Assembly: GCA_965223105.1 (NCBI GenBank)
Contig: OZ244987.1
Span: 6,448,001 to 6,512,000 of the forward strand
Reading direction: 5' to 3'
Length of the DNA stretch: 64,000 nucleotides
From: JABDMH01 sp965223105
GTDB lineage: Bacteria; Bacteroidota; Bacteroidia; Chitinophagales; Saprospiraceae
The position numbers were made by a program, and so were the translations under genes. Position 1 is the stretch's first letter. Every line of letters begins with the position of its first letter. Positions 54,329 to 63,694 of the stretch are shown piece by piece. Under the pieces are notes generated by a model. That model saw nothing but the letters and a program-made list of their open reading frames with translations, did no database searches and was not told the DNA's origin.

Positions 54329-55135
54329 CTATGAGGTTTTTCTTGGAGGCCTGGGGTCGTAATGAATGGTGTTGTTCATATACGCTCCGTCGACATAGAT
54401 TTCTGTTCCGTTGATATAGTCTGCAAAGTCACTGGCCAGGAATGCCACTGTATTGGCCACATCTGATACATGACCAACCCTGCCCTGGGGGATCCACCCT
54501 TCAAATTTTTCCTTGCCGAATTTGATGAATTCCTCCCGGTTCATTTCCGTTTCTATCGCACCCGGGGAAACGGAAACAACTCGAATGTTCTTGTCCGTTA
54601 ATTCCAGGGATAAACATTTGGAGAACATTTTAAGTCCTGCTTTTGAAGCACAGTAATGGACCAATCCCTTTCTCGGGACAATATCATGGATGGAAGAAAT
54701 ATTAATAATGACTCCGCCGCCGTTCTTTTCCATTCGACGTCCGGCTTGCTGTGAACAAAGGAAGGGCCCTTTTAGATTGACATTCAAAACACGATCCCAG
54801 TCCTCTTCCTCCAGGTCGAGCACATGGATGATCGTTTCAATGCCGGCATTGTTGACTAAAATATCTATCGTGCCGAATATATCATCCATCTCCTGAAACA
54901 GAGCTGCAACTTGTGCAGCATCCGATACATCTGCTTTTCCACATGCAGCTTTGACCTCATATTGACCAGCAATCTCTTTAGCCAATGCCAAGGCTGTTTC
55001 TCTGTCTGCATCGCCTTTGAAGTTGATGAATACATCCGCTCCACAGGAGGCCAGCTGCCTGCATATTTCAGCGCCTATTCCCTGGCTGCCCCCAGTGACC
55101 AATGCTTTTCTTCCTGGTAGATTGATATTTTTCAT
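54329..55135 (-). CDS. SDR-family oxidoreductase (sugar dehydrogenase-like)
   Basis: 268 residues: NAD(P)-binding TGGSQGIGAEI, NNAG, catalytic Ser in INISSIHD and Tyr-x3-Lys in YCASKAGLKM, C-terminal EIYVDGAYMNN. Classical short-chain dehydrogenase, often annotated as glucose 1-dehydrogenase or 3-oxoacyl reductase. With the lactonase next in the operon, oxidation of a sugar to its lactone is the simplest reading. Confidence 0.92.
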   Translation of the reverse strand: MKNINLPGRKALVTGGSQGIGAEICRQLASCGADVFINFKGDADRETALALAKEIAGQYEVKAACGKADVSDAAQVAALFQEMDDIFGTIDILVNNAGIETIIHVLDLEEEDWDRVLNVNLKGPFLCSQQAGRRMEKNGGGVIINISSIHDIVPRKGLVHYCASKAGLKMFSKCLSLELTDKNIRVVSVSPGAIETEMNREEFIKFGKEKFEGWIPQGRVGHVSDVANTVAFLASDFADYINGTEIYVDGAYMNNTIHYDPRPPRKTS

Positions 55136-55142
55136 AGTCTTT

Positions 55143-55583
55143 TCATTTTACAGAGATTTTATGCGCATCTCTTTTTTCTTCGAATAGTCGACTGACCAAT
55201 TCTTTTAATTCATCCTGTTTATCAAGACTTAGTGGCAGGAACTGAAAATCGGAAATGTGCGTGTTGGCTTCTTCAGCAATAAGCACCTCGCTGCCAGGTT
55301 CCATGGCAATATTGTGCCATACATCTTGCGGGATATTATAAACCTGGTTCGTCTCCAGGTATTCCAATTCGAATACCGGCTGTTGATCCACAATGGAAGC
55401 TGCGATCAAAACAGCATCTCCTTCCAGGGCCACAAATATCTCATCGGTCCTTCGGTGAACGTCCAGTTTTTCTATCCGGTCGATGTGTTGTTCGTCTATG
55501 TAATTCAACTGTGCCAGCTGCCAACCTTCGCGGATCAGGAACGGATGGTAACCGTTTTCTTTTATGGTAAATGATTCGATCAT
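55143..55583 (-). CDS. Cupin-like small protein A
   Basis: 146 residues, beta-rich: IEKLDVHRRTDEIFVALEGD, AVLIAAS and VYNIPQDVWHNIAMEPGSEV resemble the two cupin motifs with few metal-binding histidines. It overlaps the upstream transporter by 4 bp. Paralogous to the protein at 57179. Might bind the pathway's sugar or act as an isomerase; unproven. Confidence 0.65.
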   Translation of the reverse strand: MIESFTIKENGYHPFLIREGWQLAQLNYIDEQHIDRIEKLDVHRRTDEIFVALEGDAVLIAASIVDQQPVFELEYLETNQVYNIPQDVWHNIAMEPGSEVLIAEEANTHISDFQFLPLSLDKQDELKELVSRLFEEKRDAHKISVK

Positions 55584-57037
55584 TGTGGTTGTATTTTACC
55601 CTTGATCATTTTCCGCCAGCCTTTTTCAATTTCTTCCAGTGTCTTTCCTTTGGTTTCCGGAACATACCTCCAGATGAACCAAATTGCAGGAAGGGTCAAT
55701 GCGGCATATATGAAGAATGTGCCGGAGGGCATTACACTTTCGATCAAAATGGGATTGGTCAGCGTGATGAAAAAGCCGGTCACCATTAATGAAAAACTTC
55801 CCAGCGCCACAGCCAATCCCCTGATCCGGGTCGGGAAGATCTCGCTGATAATCACCCATACAATGGGTCCGTATGAAAAGGCGAAACATGCGACATACAT
55901 CAGCAATGGTATGATGACGAACTGTGAACCCACCGCAAATAAAATGGCCACGCCTGCAAGGGAAATGAATGCCCCGGTAACACCGATCAATAACAATTTT
56001 CTCCTTCCGAACTTCTCGATATTCATGATGGCAACGAACGTGAAGGCGCAGTTCACAATGCCCACCAGCACTGCACCCAGGAATGAACTCTCTACACTTT
56101 GAATGGATTCGTTGATGATATTCGGTGCAAAATACATGATAGCAGCGATACCGCTTAAATGAGAGAACATTGGGAGCAGCGCACCAATCAGCAATGGAAT
56201 GCGTAAAAACGGTTGAAGCAATTCTTTCAATCCTCCAGTTTCTATTCTAACCATTTCCTCTATTTCTGCCATTTGAAGCTCAGCTTGCTCACTTCCCATA
56301 ATCCTGTTCATGATCTCTCTGGCTTTGACATTCCTGCCTTTGCTGATGAGCCACCTTGGAGTTTCCGGAACCAAAAAAAGTAAGATGAGGAACATGAGGG
56401 CAATGGGTATCTCTGTGCCGAACATGCCGCGCCAGAGTTCAAGTACGAATAGCCAGTTCCATAATCCCGATGATTCAGCGGTGATAATTCCAGCTGCCGC
56501 ACCGGCCCGGTTCAAGACGATCCAGTCTACCAGAAAGGCCAGTAAGATTCCAAGTGTAATGGATAGTTGATATAACGATACCATCTTGCCCCGGCTTTCG
56601 GGTAGTGATAGTTCAGAAATATATATGGGGGCCACAACAGATGTCACTCCGACACCGATTCCTCCGATGATGCGAACCACGACCAATACATTAAATGCGA
56701 AATCCGGGCTCGATGTGATCCAGAAGGTCTCACCGCCCAAAAACTGTGGCGTCAGCATGGAACCAATGGCGGATAATGACAAACAGGATGCTGCAAAGAT
56801 CAGTGCCTTTTTCCTGCCCAGCCAGTCCGTGATAGACCCCGCTACGATGCAACCGAAGATGGTACCCAACAGGGCTGACGAAACGATCCAGCCTAATTCT
56901 GCGGCTGACAACTGAAAGTGTTGTTCAAGGAAAGTGTTGCAACCCGAGATGATCGCCGTATCATATCCAAAGAGGAAACCCCCAATGGTGGAGACAAAAC
57001 TGATACCGATTAAATACCTCGAATTTTTAGAATTCAC
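55580..57037 (-). CDS. Sugar porter family MFS transporter
   Basis: 485 residues, 12 spans. GGFLFGYDTAIISG, TDWLGRKKALI, GGIGVGVTSVVAPIYISELS, PETPRWL, EKFGRRKLLL and PETKGKTLEEIEK are the sugar-porter signatures. Distinct from the one at 45349 (about 35-40 percent alike by eye). Probably imports the mono- or disaccharide released by the mannosidases. Confidence 0.92.
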   Translation of the reverse strand: MNSKNSRYLIGISFVSTIGGFLFGYDTAIISGCNTFLEQHFQLSAAELGWIVSSALLGTIFGCIVAGSITDWLGRKKALIFAASCLSLSAIGSMLTPQFLGGETFWITSSPDFAFNVLVVVRIIGGIGVGVTSVVAPIYISELSLPESRGKMVSLYQLSITLGILLAFLVDWIVLNRAGAAAGIITAESSGLWNWLFVLELWRGMFGTEIPIALMFLILLFLVPETPRWLISKGRNVKAREIMNRIMGSEQAELQMAEIEEMVRIETGGLKELLQPFLRIPLLIGALLPMFSHLSGIAAIMYFAPNIINESIQSVESSFLGAVLVGIVNCAFTFVAIMNIEKFGRRKLLLIGVTGAFISLAGVAILFAVGSQFVIIPLLMYVACFAFSYGPIVWVIISEIFPTRIRGLAVALGSFSLMVTGFFITLTNPILIESVMPSGTFFIYAALTLPAIWFIWRYVPETKGKTLEEIEKGWRKMIKGKIQPQ

Positions 57038-57076
57038 TAAATCTTTGGTTTGTTGGTTGCTAGTACTTATGCTCGT

Positions 57077-57178
57077 TTACATTATTCCGAATTTCTTGTG
57101 GGCATCCACGGCACTCATTCCATGCTGTAAAGCTTGCTTGACCAGTTGCTCTCCCCATATGGTTTGGATATCATTCAT
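57077..57178 (-). CDS. Small 33-codon open frame directly after the cupin gene
   Basis: ATG at 57178 follows the cupin stop codon without a gap. It encodes MNDIQTIWGEQLVKQALQHG followed by MSAVDAHKKFGIM. The codon use looks coding and the ending resembles the C-terminal helix of larger enzymes, so it is either a small protein or what is left of a deleted gene. Confidence 0.4.
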   Translation of the reverse strand: MNDIQTIWGEQLVKQALQHGMSAVDAHKKFGIM

Positions 57179-57619
57179 CTATTTGTTGGTTTCTTGCTTG
57201 ATCTGTTTCCTGATACTTTCCCTCTGTTCTTCGGTCATCGGATATATAGTGACATCTTTGCTATGTATCTCTGGGCTTTCTACCGTGAGAAGCTGGCTAC
57301 CCTCATTCATTGCAATGGCATACCGTGTACCCTTTGGAATGTTATATGAGGTCCCTCTCTTTAATTGGACCATTTCAAAATTTGTTGACTCATGATCTGT
57401 AGCAATGATCAAAACAGCACTTCCTTGCAATAATGAAATGGCCCTGTCACTCTTACGATGTTTATACAGGATCTTCAGATTATCTAAATGATGGTTCTCT
57501 TCGTAATTGAGTTTTCCCACCTGCCATCTATCCCTTGTTAATACTGGTTGAAATCCAGCTTCACAGTTTTCGTATCGCTCAATTAATCCCATTGCATTTT
57601 TCTTTTCAAGAATTTTCAT
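57179..57619 (-). CDS. Cupin-like small protein B
   Basis: 146 residues, same length and pattern as the protein at 55143: HHLDNLKILYKHRKSDRAIS, LLQGSAVLIIAT and SYNIPKGTRYAIAMNEGSQL. It starts inside the LacI stop (ATGA overlap), so regulator and cupin are co-translated. Confidence 0.65.
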   Translation of the reverse strand: MKILEKKNAMGLIERYENCEAGFQPVLTRDRWQVGKLNYEENHHLDNLKILYKHRKSDRAISLLQGSAVLIIATDHESTNFEMVQLKRGTSYNIPKGTRYAIAMNEGSQLLTVESPEIHSKDVTIYPMTEEQRESIRKQIKQETNK

Positions 57620-58641
57620 TTTCTACCACACGACTTCCTGACTTCCAATTTGGTATTCAGGACTCTCTTCACAGTAGGTTTTGAATTATTGCTCTTGATC
57701 TTGTTCAATAAAATATCCACGGCTTCATTTCCGATATCTGTCACCGGCTGAATGACGGATGTGATCGGAGGGTCCATCAGATCAAAAGCGCTCATTTCAT
57801 CAAAACTGACGATGGCTACATCATCAGGCACCTTTATCCCCAGTTTTTTTAATTCTCTTAATCCAAGTGCTGTCAGGTAGTGGGTAGAAAAAACAATGGC
57901 ATCGACGGGATTGGAGAGGCCGGTCAATTCTTCAATGACTGAGTGCATTTCCTCAGGATAACTCCTTGTTCCCAATTCTTTCACCAATTTTCGCACTGGT
58001 CTTATATTCCTGTTTCTAAGTGCCTCCTGGTATCCGAATAATCTCTGTTTTAGGGCTTCAAGCCCAGGTTCCAGGGTCACAAAACCAATCTTTCTTCTTC
58101 CAAGTTGAAGCAAATGCTTGGTGGCCTTTTTGGTGCCCTCAAAATTGTCTACCACGACGTGGTCAGCATCACTTCCGGGATAGTGGCGGTCAATGAGGAT
58201 AAATGGGTAATTGATCTTTTTGAGCGCCCGCATCTCCTTTTGGTTCTTTTGCGTGGAGGCGATGATCAATCCTTCCACCTGTCGGTTGAGCATAGATCGG
58301 ATCAGTTCGGCTTCTTGCTCCGGGTCTTCATTGGAACTACTGAATACGACGGTATAACCAAATTCCTTTGCTTTCCTTTCTACCTGGCTGGCAATTTTCG
58401 CGTAAAATATGTCCGAGATATTGGGGATGATCAGCCCGATCGTTTCGCTCTTTCCCCTGCTCAATCCCCGCGCCAACTGGTTGGGCACATAATTGTGCTT
58501 CCTGGCATAGTCAATAATTTTTTGCTGTGTCTCTTTACTGATCTTGTTGGCATCACCCTTATTGTTCAGTACCAGGGAAACAGTCGTTTTAGAAACCTTC
58601 AGGTCTTTTGCTATGTCCCTTAAAAATATCTTTTTCATCAT
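57616..58641 (-). CDS. LacI-family transcriptional regulator
   Basis: 341 residues. N-terminal HTH IFLRDIAKDLKVSKTTVSLV plus hinge helix (NQLARGLSRGKSETIGLIIP), then a periplasmic-binding-like sugar domain (NISDIFYAKIASQVERKAKE, DHVVVDNFEGTKKATKHLLQ, DVAIVSFDEMSAFDLMDPPI). Divergent from the GH38 gene. Two palindromic operators lie in the shared upstream region, so it most likely represses both its own operon and the GH38 gene until the sugar is present. Confidence 0.95.
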   Translation of the reverse strand: MMKKIFLRDIAKDLKVSKTTVSLVLNNKGDANKISKETQQKIIDYARKHNYVPNQLARGLSRGKSETIGLIIPNISDIFYAKIASQVERKAKEFGYTVVFSSSNEDPEQEAELIRSMLNRQVEGLIIASTQKNQKEMRALKKINYPFILIDRHYPGSDADHVVVDNFEGTKKATKHLLQLGRRKIGFVTLEPGLEALKQRLFGYQEALRNRNIRPVRKLVKELGTRSYPEEMHSVIEELTGLSNPVDAIVFSTHYLTALGLRELKKLGIKVPDDVAIVSFDEMSAFDLMDPPITSVIQPVTDIGNEAVDILLNKIKSNNSKPTVKRVLNTKLEVRKSCGRK

Positions 58642-58649
58642 TTCGAAGA

Positions 58650-58665
58650 ACTAAACCGCTTTAGT
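58650..58665. promoter_or_regulatory. LacI-type operator O1
   Basis: ACTAAACCGCTTTAGT, a near-perfect palindrome with the central CG of LacI operators, 9 bp in front of the regulator start. Binding here would block the lacI operon. Confidence 0.82.
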
Positions 58666-58689
58666 AATGCTAATTTAAGCAAAATCTTG

Positions 58690-58697
58690 TATATTTG
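58690..58697 (+). promoter_or_regulatory. Bacteroidota-type -7 box for the GH38 gene
   Basis: TATATTTG matches the TAnnTTTG -7 element of Bacteroidota sigma; a possible -33 TTAAG-like stretch lies about 20 bp upstream. It is just ahead of operator O2. Confidence 0.55.
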
Positions 58698-58700
58698 GAT

Positions 58701-58718
58701 AACTAAACCGATTTAGTT
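58701..58718. promoter_or_regulatory. LacI-type operator O2
   Basis: AACTAAACCGATTTAGTT, the same palindrome as O1 with longer arms, beginning 3 bp after the -7 box, so bound repressor would stop transcription of the GH38 gene. Confidence 0.85.
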
Positions 58719-58767
58719 TAAAATTTACCACTAGTTGCACGGATAAATTGTTAGAAAATCAACTCCT

Positions 58768-61700
58768 ATGAAGCGTCTAAGGCATAACCTTATTTTAAGC
58801 GCCGCCATCCTGGCTTTCTTTTCTGTTGCCAATACAAAAAATCTTTATTCACACACAGCGTGGACTTCACCTGAAATCAGGATGAACATTCCAATGCACC
58901 ATTCTAATGGCAACGGGCACATCCAAGAACTCAACACCAATTATCGTTTATACCAAATCTGTAAAAATGATATCGAAGGTTATAGTGAAATGCTATCCGG
59001 TTCGGAGTTCTTCTCCTACCCTTCCATCAGGGATGACATTGGCGTTTCGATGATCGCACGAGCTACAACGGGTAAAATGGGATTTGAATTTTTGACGGGA
59101 GTGGTTCCCAAAGACTATGCCTCTGACCAGGTCACCTTTTTCATGATCAGTGATATCGACCTCAATCAAAATGAGCCTTTTGACATTCATGTCAATGACC
59201 AGCATCTGCTCACCTTTCATTCCAATGCTGATGGAACGTTGTCAATCATCGGCAATCCCGGCAATGGAAATGCAGAATATGTCCTGGTCGAAAGAGATGG
59301 AAATGGCGATGGTATCGGAGCATTTCGTTTGACCGTTCCTTCTAAACTCATCGAAAAAGGAAAAAGTGCTAAACTCAGATTTGTTGGGCACAATAAAGGA
59401 GCGAACTGTTGGCTCATGATCTTCAAAGCAGTGGATGCCGTCAGTCGGATTAGAGAGTCAGTGGCCATGGAGGCTGCTTTTGATATTAAGGAAATGAATG
59501 ACCATTTGTATGTGGATGCGCCCTGGTACTTTTCCCGTAAAGAAGTTTATCTCGTCAGCGATGGAAAGAAAAGTAAAGTCAAATCATTTACCGGCCAGGG
59601 TGAATTGTCAAAAGTATCATTCAATATCAAACCACCGAAAAACAGTTTTGCCATTGTCTTCGATGGAGAGACCATTGCGCTTGATTTTGAAAACGGGGAT
59701 GGCACTTTTTCCAACACCGCTATTGAAGGAAAATGTATCTATCACCACAAGACTAAATACGCCAATGGGTGGAATGCTTCACTCAGCAAATTATATCGGC
59801 CCGAATTTTTCGATACCTACAATGATTTTTTTGATCGCAGATACGAAAAGGGGTTGGTGTCCCTCATGAATTCCAGCCACCAGGATATTGCCTGGGTGGA
59901 TAGACCGGAGGTATGCATTATTTTGAGAGACACCCTCTTACTGGCTCCGGTGATGAAGGATGCTTTTGAGAGAGATGATTATGCATTTGATGTTGAAGAT
60001 GGTTTGATACTACGGGAATATCTCGATCGGCACCCGGATTCGAAAAAGCGCATCACGACATTGCTTAATAAAAAACTATTGTCTGTTGGTGCAACGTACA
60101 ACTGCCCGTATGAAGATATGTATGATGCCGAGGACCAGATTCGCCAATTGTACCTCGGTAAAAAATGGGTGAAAAAGACCTTCGGTGGTTATGACTCAAA
60201 GGTGTACTGGAACGTCGACGTGCCGGGCAAATCACTCCAGACGCCTCAGATCCTTAAGAAGGCAGGAGTTGATTATATGGTGATCAGTAGGCATGCGAAG
60301 GGGATGTTTCACTGGGAAAGTCCTGATGGAAGTTCTGTCTTTACCTATTCTCCCGGCCACTATGGAAATGACCTTCTACACCTTTCAAAGGACCTGAACA
60401 ACAAGATCAAGTATGGAGCTGAGCAGGTACTCTTCTGGAAAAAGAATTTTGAAGGCGGTGAGGTGCAAACCCCATTGTTGTCCAGCCAGGATATGTTGCC
60501 GGCCATCGATTATTCCGAATTTATCGACACGTGGAACAATTTCGAATCACTGAAGGACGATACCGGCACCGAGAAAAATGTATTCCTTCCCGACATGGAA
60601 CTCATGACGGTAGATGAATTTTTGCCGTTGGCAGAAAAGAATGCCACCAATGTAGAAACGATCATGGGTGAGCGGCCCAATGTTTGGGTGTATATCCATG
60701 GTCCCGGCCATCATGATGCATTGACCGCCAGCAGGGAAGGATCGAAGTTGTTGCCCGCAGCTGAGAAATTTCTTTCGGTCGCCAACATCATTGACCCGGT
60801 GAAAATGCCATATCCCTATCAAACATTTGACCAAGCATGGCAGGCTAAGATCTATCCCGATCATGGTTGGGGTGGACACGATGGTGATATTACGGATAAT
60901 CTGTTCAAAGAAAACCTGGTGAAATCGCGAAACATGGGTACCAATCTTCTGAACAAAGGAATAAGTTTTATCTCCAGCAAGATCAAGACCAATGAGAACA
61001 TGGGGATCCCTGTCGTATTATTCAACAGCCTTTCGTGGGAGCGCACAGATCCGGTTACCGTGTCCCTGTCTTTTCCAAAGGGAAGTACCAGGGGATTCAA
61101 AGTGCTTACTTCCGATCAAAAGGAATTGCCCTCGCAAAGCTTCAATGCAGAATACTATGATGATAGAAGTCTGAAAAATGTGGACATCTCCTTTATTGCT
61201 GAAAATATTCCCTCCATTGGATACGCCACATACTATGTAGCTAATGCAGGAAATTCATCAGCAAGTGGGCAAAAACCGGCCAGTATCTCTTCCTACGAGA
61301 ATTCGTACTACAGCATTCGATTTGGAAATGGAGGGATAGCCAGTGTATATGATAAAGAGTTAAAAAAGGATTTGTTCAACACCGATCAGTTCAAAGCGGG
61401 AGATGTATTCACGCTCCAATCCATCGGTAATGGCGCAGGAGAATTCGGCGACATCCAGCAACCCAGTATGGTTGATTATGACCAGGTGAGCATTCATCAA
61501 CCCGAATGGCAGGTTGTGGAAAATGGTCCCGTATTTACCACCTACAGAATGGAACAGCAAATTCATCACGCCATTGTCCGTCAGGACGTCACGATATACC
61601 ACAACCTGAAGCGCATTTATTTTAATACGAGCTTGCTCAATTGGTCCGGCGAACTCTACCGTGAATTCCGTACAGCCTATCCCCTCCATATGGATAGTCC

Positions 61701-62379
61701 GGAAATCGCCCACGAGGTCCCATTCGGCCGAGTGCGAGTTGGAAAAGATGAAATCAAAACGGCAGGTGAGCGATACACTCCACTTTGTAAAGATGTTCAC
61801 CCCCGTGCGATCATCGATTGGATCTCTGCCAGTGATGACGAAATGACCATTACACTGAGTTCGTCCGTTGCTGCCGCCGATTGGATTGACCCCACGTCGA
61901 AAATGTCCGGTGATGCATTATTGCAACATGTCCTGCTCGCCAGTCGAACATCCTGCCACTGGGAAGGCAATGAATACTCACAGGGTGGCAATCATCATTA
62001 TAATCATGTGCTGACTTCCAACGAAGCGGAAAGCATTGAAGGGCAAAAGATCGCCAAGCAAAAGAACGAACCATTGTTTGCAGTGGTTAATCCTGAGACC
62101 TCTGTTAAAGCACCCTTACCTGAGTCAGCCAGTTTTTTCTCATTCGACAACGAAAATGTGTTTGTCACTACCATCAAAAAGGCAGAGGATGGTGAGGAGT
62201 TCATTGCGCGTATGTACAATGTCAAAGAGACTGAAGAGACGGTTAATATTTCTTCCAGTTTCAATATCGGTTCTTACAAAAAGACAAACATTATTGAGGA
62301 GGATCCAGTGCTGGTGGAGCCACAGTTGAGGGTCGGGAAATATGGGATTGAGACGTTTAGTTTGGGAATAAAGAGGTAG
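58768..62379 (+). CDS. Large GH38-family alpha-mannosidase, exported
   Basis: 1203 residues with signal peptide. About 1-350: N-terminal beta-rich domains. About 365-700: GH38 catalytic barrel, with zinc ligands in NSSHQDIAW, a conserved block NCPYEDMYDAEDQIRQLYLG and the nucleophile-region YWNVDVPGKSLQTPQIL; a later zinc His in WVYIHGPGHHDA. About 760-1203: C-terminal beta-sandwiches (YYSIRFGNGGIASVYDKELK, DLFNTDQ). Retaining, zinc-dependent alpha-mannosidase family; the length is above the usual 850-1050 because of the N-terminal extension. Controlled by the adjacent LacI regulator. Confidence 0.9.
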   Translation: MKRLRHNLILSAAILAFFSVANTKNLYSHTAWTSPEIRMNIPMHHSNGNGHIQELNTNYRLYQICKNDIEGYSEMLSGSEFFSYPSIRDDIGVSMIARATTGKMGFEFLTGVVPKDYASDQVTFFMISDIDLNQNEPFDIHVNDQHLLTFHSNADGTLSIIGNPGNGNAEYVLVERDGNGDGIGAFRLTVPSKLIEKGKSAKLRFVGHNKGANCWLMIFKAVDAVSRIRESVAMEAAFDIKEMNDHLYVDAPWYFSRKEVYLVSDGKKSKVKSFTGQGELSKVSFNIKPPKNSFAIVFDGETIALDFENGDGTFSNTAIEGKCIYHHKTKYANGWNASLSKLYRPEFFDTYNDFFDRRYEKGLVSLMNSSHQDIAWVDRPEVCIILRDTLLLAPVMKDAFERDDYAFDVEDGLILREYLDRHPDSKKRITTLLNKKLLSVGATYNCPYEDMYDAEDQIRQLYLGKKWVKKTFGGYDSKVYWNVDVPGKSLQTPQILKKAGVDYMVISRHAKGMFHWESPDGSSVFTYSPGHYGNDLLHLSKDLNNKIKYGAEQVLFWKKNFEGGEVQTPLLSSQDMLPAIDYSEFIDTWNNFESLKDDTGTEKNVFLPDMELMTVDEFLPLAEKNATNVETIMGERPNVWVYIHGPGHHDALTASREGSKLLPAAEKFLSVANIIDPVKMPYPYQTFDQAWQAKIYPDHGWGGHDGDITDNLFKENLVKSRNMGTNLLNKGISFISSKIKTNENMGIPVVLFNSLSWERTDPVTVSLSFPKGSTRGFKVLTSDQKELPSQSFNAEYYDDRSLKNVDISFIAENIPSIGYATYYVANAGNSSASGQKPASISSYENSYYSIRFGNGGIASVYDKELKKDLFNTDQFKAGDVFTLQSIGNGAGEFGDIQQPSMVDYDQVSIHQPEWQVVENGPVFTTYRMEQQIHHAIVRQDVTIYHNLKRIYFNTSLLNWSGELYREFRTAYPLHMDSPEIAHEVPFGRVRVGKDEIKTAGERYTPLCKDVHPRAIIDWISASDDEMTITLSSSVAAADWIDPTSKMSGDALLQHVLLASRTSCHWEGNEYSQGGNHHYNHVLTSNEAESIEGQKIAKQKNEPLFAVVNPETSVKAPLPESASFFSFDNENVFVTTIKKAEDGEEFIARMYNVKETEETVNISSSFNIGSYKKTNIIEEDPVLVEPQLRVGKYGIETFSLGIKR

Positions 62380-62391
62380 TTTAATATCCAA

Positions 62392-62421
62392 TAGAAAGTG
62401 CACCGACCTGTACACTTTCTT
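62392..62421 (+). terminator. Possible terminator hairpin after the GH38 gene
   Basis: GAAAGTG (62394-62400) and CACTTTC (62413-62419) form a stem with a 12-nt loop, 13 bp after the stop. No strong T run follows, so the assignment is weak. Confidence 0.4.
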
Positions 62422-62703
62422 AAGAGAGGCCTGTTCGTACTTACAAAATTCCGATCTACTCCTAGCCGTCAAGGACGACAGTTGATTTGCCAGTCGCTCA
62501 TCGTCAGGATCATATCTTGAGTTCTCATACCAATGTGCTTGTCCAAAGGCATTTGTGGAAGACAACCGTACCTAAGCCAATCAGTGAGCAACAGAGAAAT
62601 CAAAATCTTAAAAGGAGTACGGGTGCACACCTCATTCAACACAGTCGTCTTTCAAGAAAAATCACCTCGTCTAAGTAGCAAGCAAGACAGAAAACAAGCC
62701 TAA
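62422..62703. other. Intergenic stretch without a recognised gene
   Basis: About 280 bp with short, unconvincing open frames. No matching attC core for the cassette ending at 63689 was found here. Confidence 0.4.
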
Positions 62704-62982
62704 ATGAAGGTAGTACAATTGATCTTAGTTGCATGCATCATAGGTAGCCAAACGAAAGATAGCGGTCAATCTAATACCTTTTCATTTCCTCCAGAATGGG
62801 AAACTCATCAAGCAGTTTGGATAGATTTTACAACACAAGAATATTGGATCAGAAAAGACTATAACGTCAAAATTGCGATTATCAAGGCTCTTCAAGATCA
62901 TGTTCCCGTGAAGGTTCTGGTTGAATCAATAGATAGCCGAGACATGGCTATTGAAAAACTGCTATTTTGGGATTTAGAATAA
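62704..62982 (+). pseudogene. N-terminal fragment of an agmatine-deiminase-like (PAD_porph) protein
   Basis: After a signal peptide it reads FSFPPEWETHQAVWIDFTTQ and KVLVESIDSRDMAIEKL, the start of the porphyromonas-type peptidylarginine/agmatine deiminase fold. A full protein has about 340 residues; this one stops at 92 before any catalytic Asp/His/Cys. Truncated. Confidence 0.72.
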
Positions 62983-62992
62983 TCAATCCATT

Positions 62993-63679
62993 ATGATAAG
63001 AACTATAGTTGTGCTTTTATCTGCACTGATATCATACAATTGTTTACAGCAAAAATCAATAAGAGAACAATATAAACAGCCCAGCACAAACCAGATGCCC
63101 AAATCACCAACTGGACTAAAGATTGAAACCACACCAACACGTGGGACGGCATTTATAGATTCGCTTGGATCAGAATATTTTATAGTTCATGTCACGAATA
63201 CCATTACCAACGACAGTACAATTCCGATTGAAATTCAGATAGACTTGCCTTTAGAGTTTAGTTATCCAATTTCCGGTAATTATGTGAATTATAAAATAAT
63301 AATGTGGCCGAAATTAACAGAACCTCCTCTTTTGTATTCTGATAGACAAAGTCAAGTTAAAGTCATGAAGAAATGGACAATCAGTAACTGGGAGACCCCA
63401 AACCAATTCAATAAACTCCTTGCACCTGGAGAAAATTATGTTATTACAATAGGAACGTTAGCTAATACTGAAACAACCAATATTTGCAGTGCTGTTGCTT
63501 ACTCGCTTTTGACTTATAGCGAAAGTAGAAATTATTTAGACTGTAATTGGGCGCTAGATGAAAAACAAACCAATCCTCAAATGGCGATGGGTCTACATGT
63601 TGGTTTTTGCACAAGTGGACAGCATTACGAAAGTTGTACAATTATAACTTGTGGTCAAATTTCTTATCTTGAAAATTAA
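62993..63679 (+). CDS. Lipoprotein of unknown function
   Basis: 228 residues; lipobox SYNC near residue 17 followed by LQQKSIREQ. The body is beta-rich with FIVHVTNTITNDSTIPIEIQ and IDLPLEFSYPISGNYVNYKI, and several Cys near the C-terminus (FCTSGQHYESCTIITCG). I do not recognise it. It ends 10 bp before an attC-like core and intron copy 6, so it is probably a cassette gene. Confidence 0.7.
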   Translation: MIRTIVVLLSALISYNCLQQKSIREQYKQPSTNQMPKSPTGLKIETTPTRGTAFIDSLGSEYFIVHVTNTITNDSTIPIEIQIDLPLEFSYPISGNYVNYKIIMWPKLTEPPLLYSDRQSQVKVMKKWTISNWETPNQFNKLLAPGENYVITIGTLANTETTNICSAVAYSLLTYSESRNYLDCNWALDEKQTNPQMAMGLHVGFCTSGQHYESCTIITCGQISYLEN

Positions 63680-63694
63680 AATAAAATACCGCTA

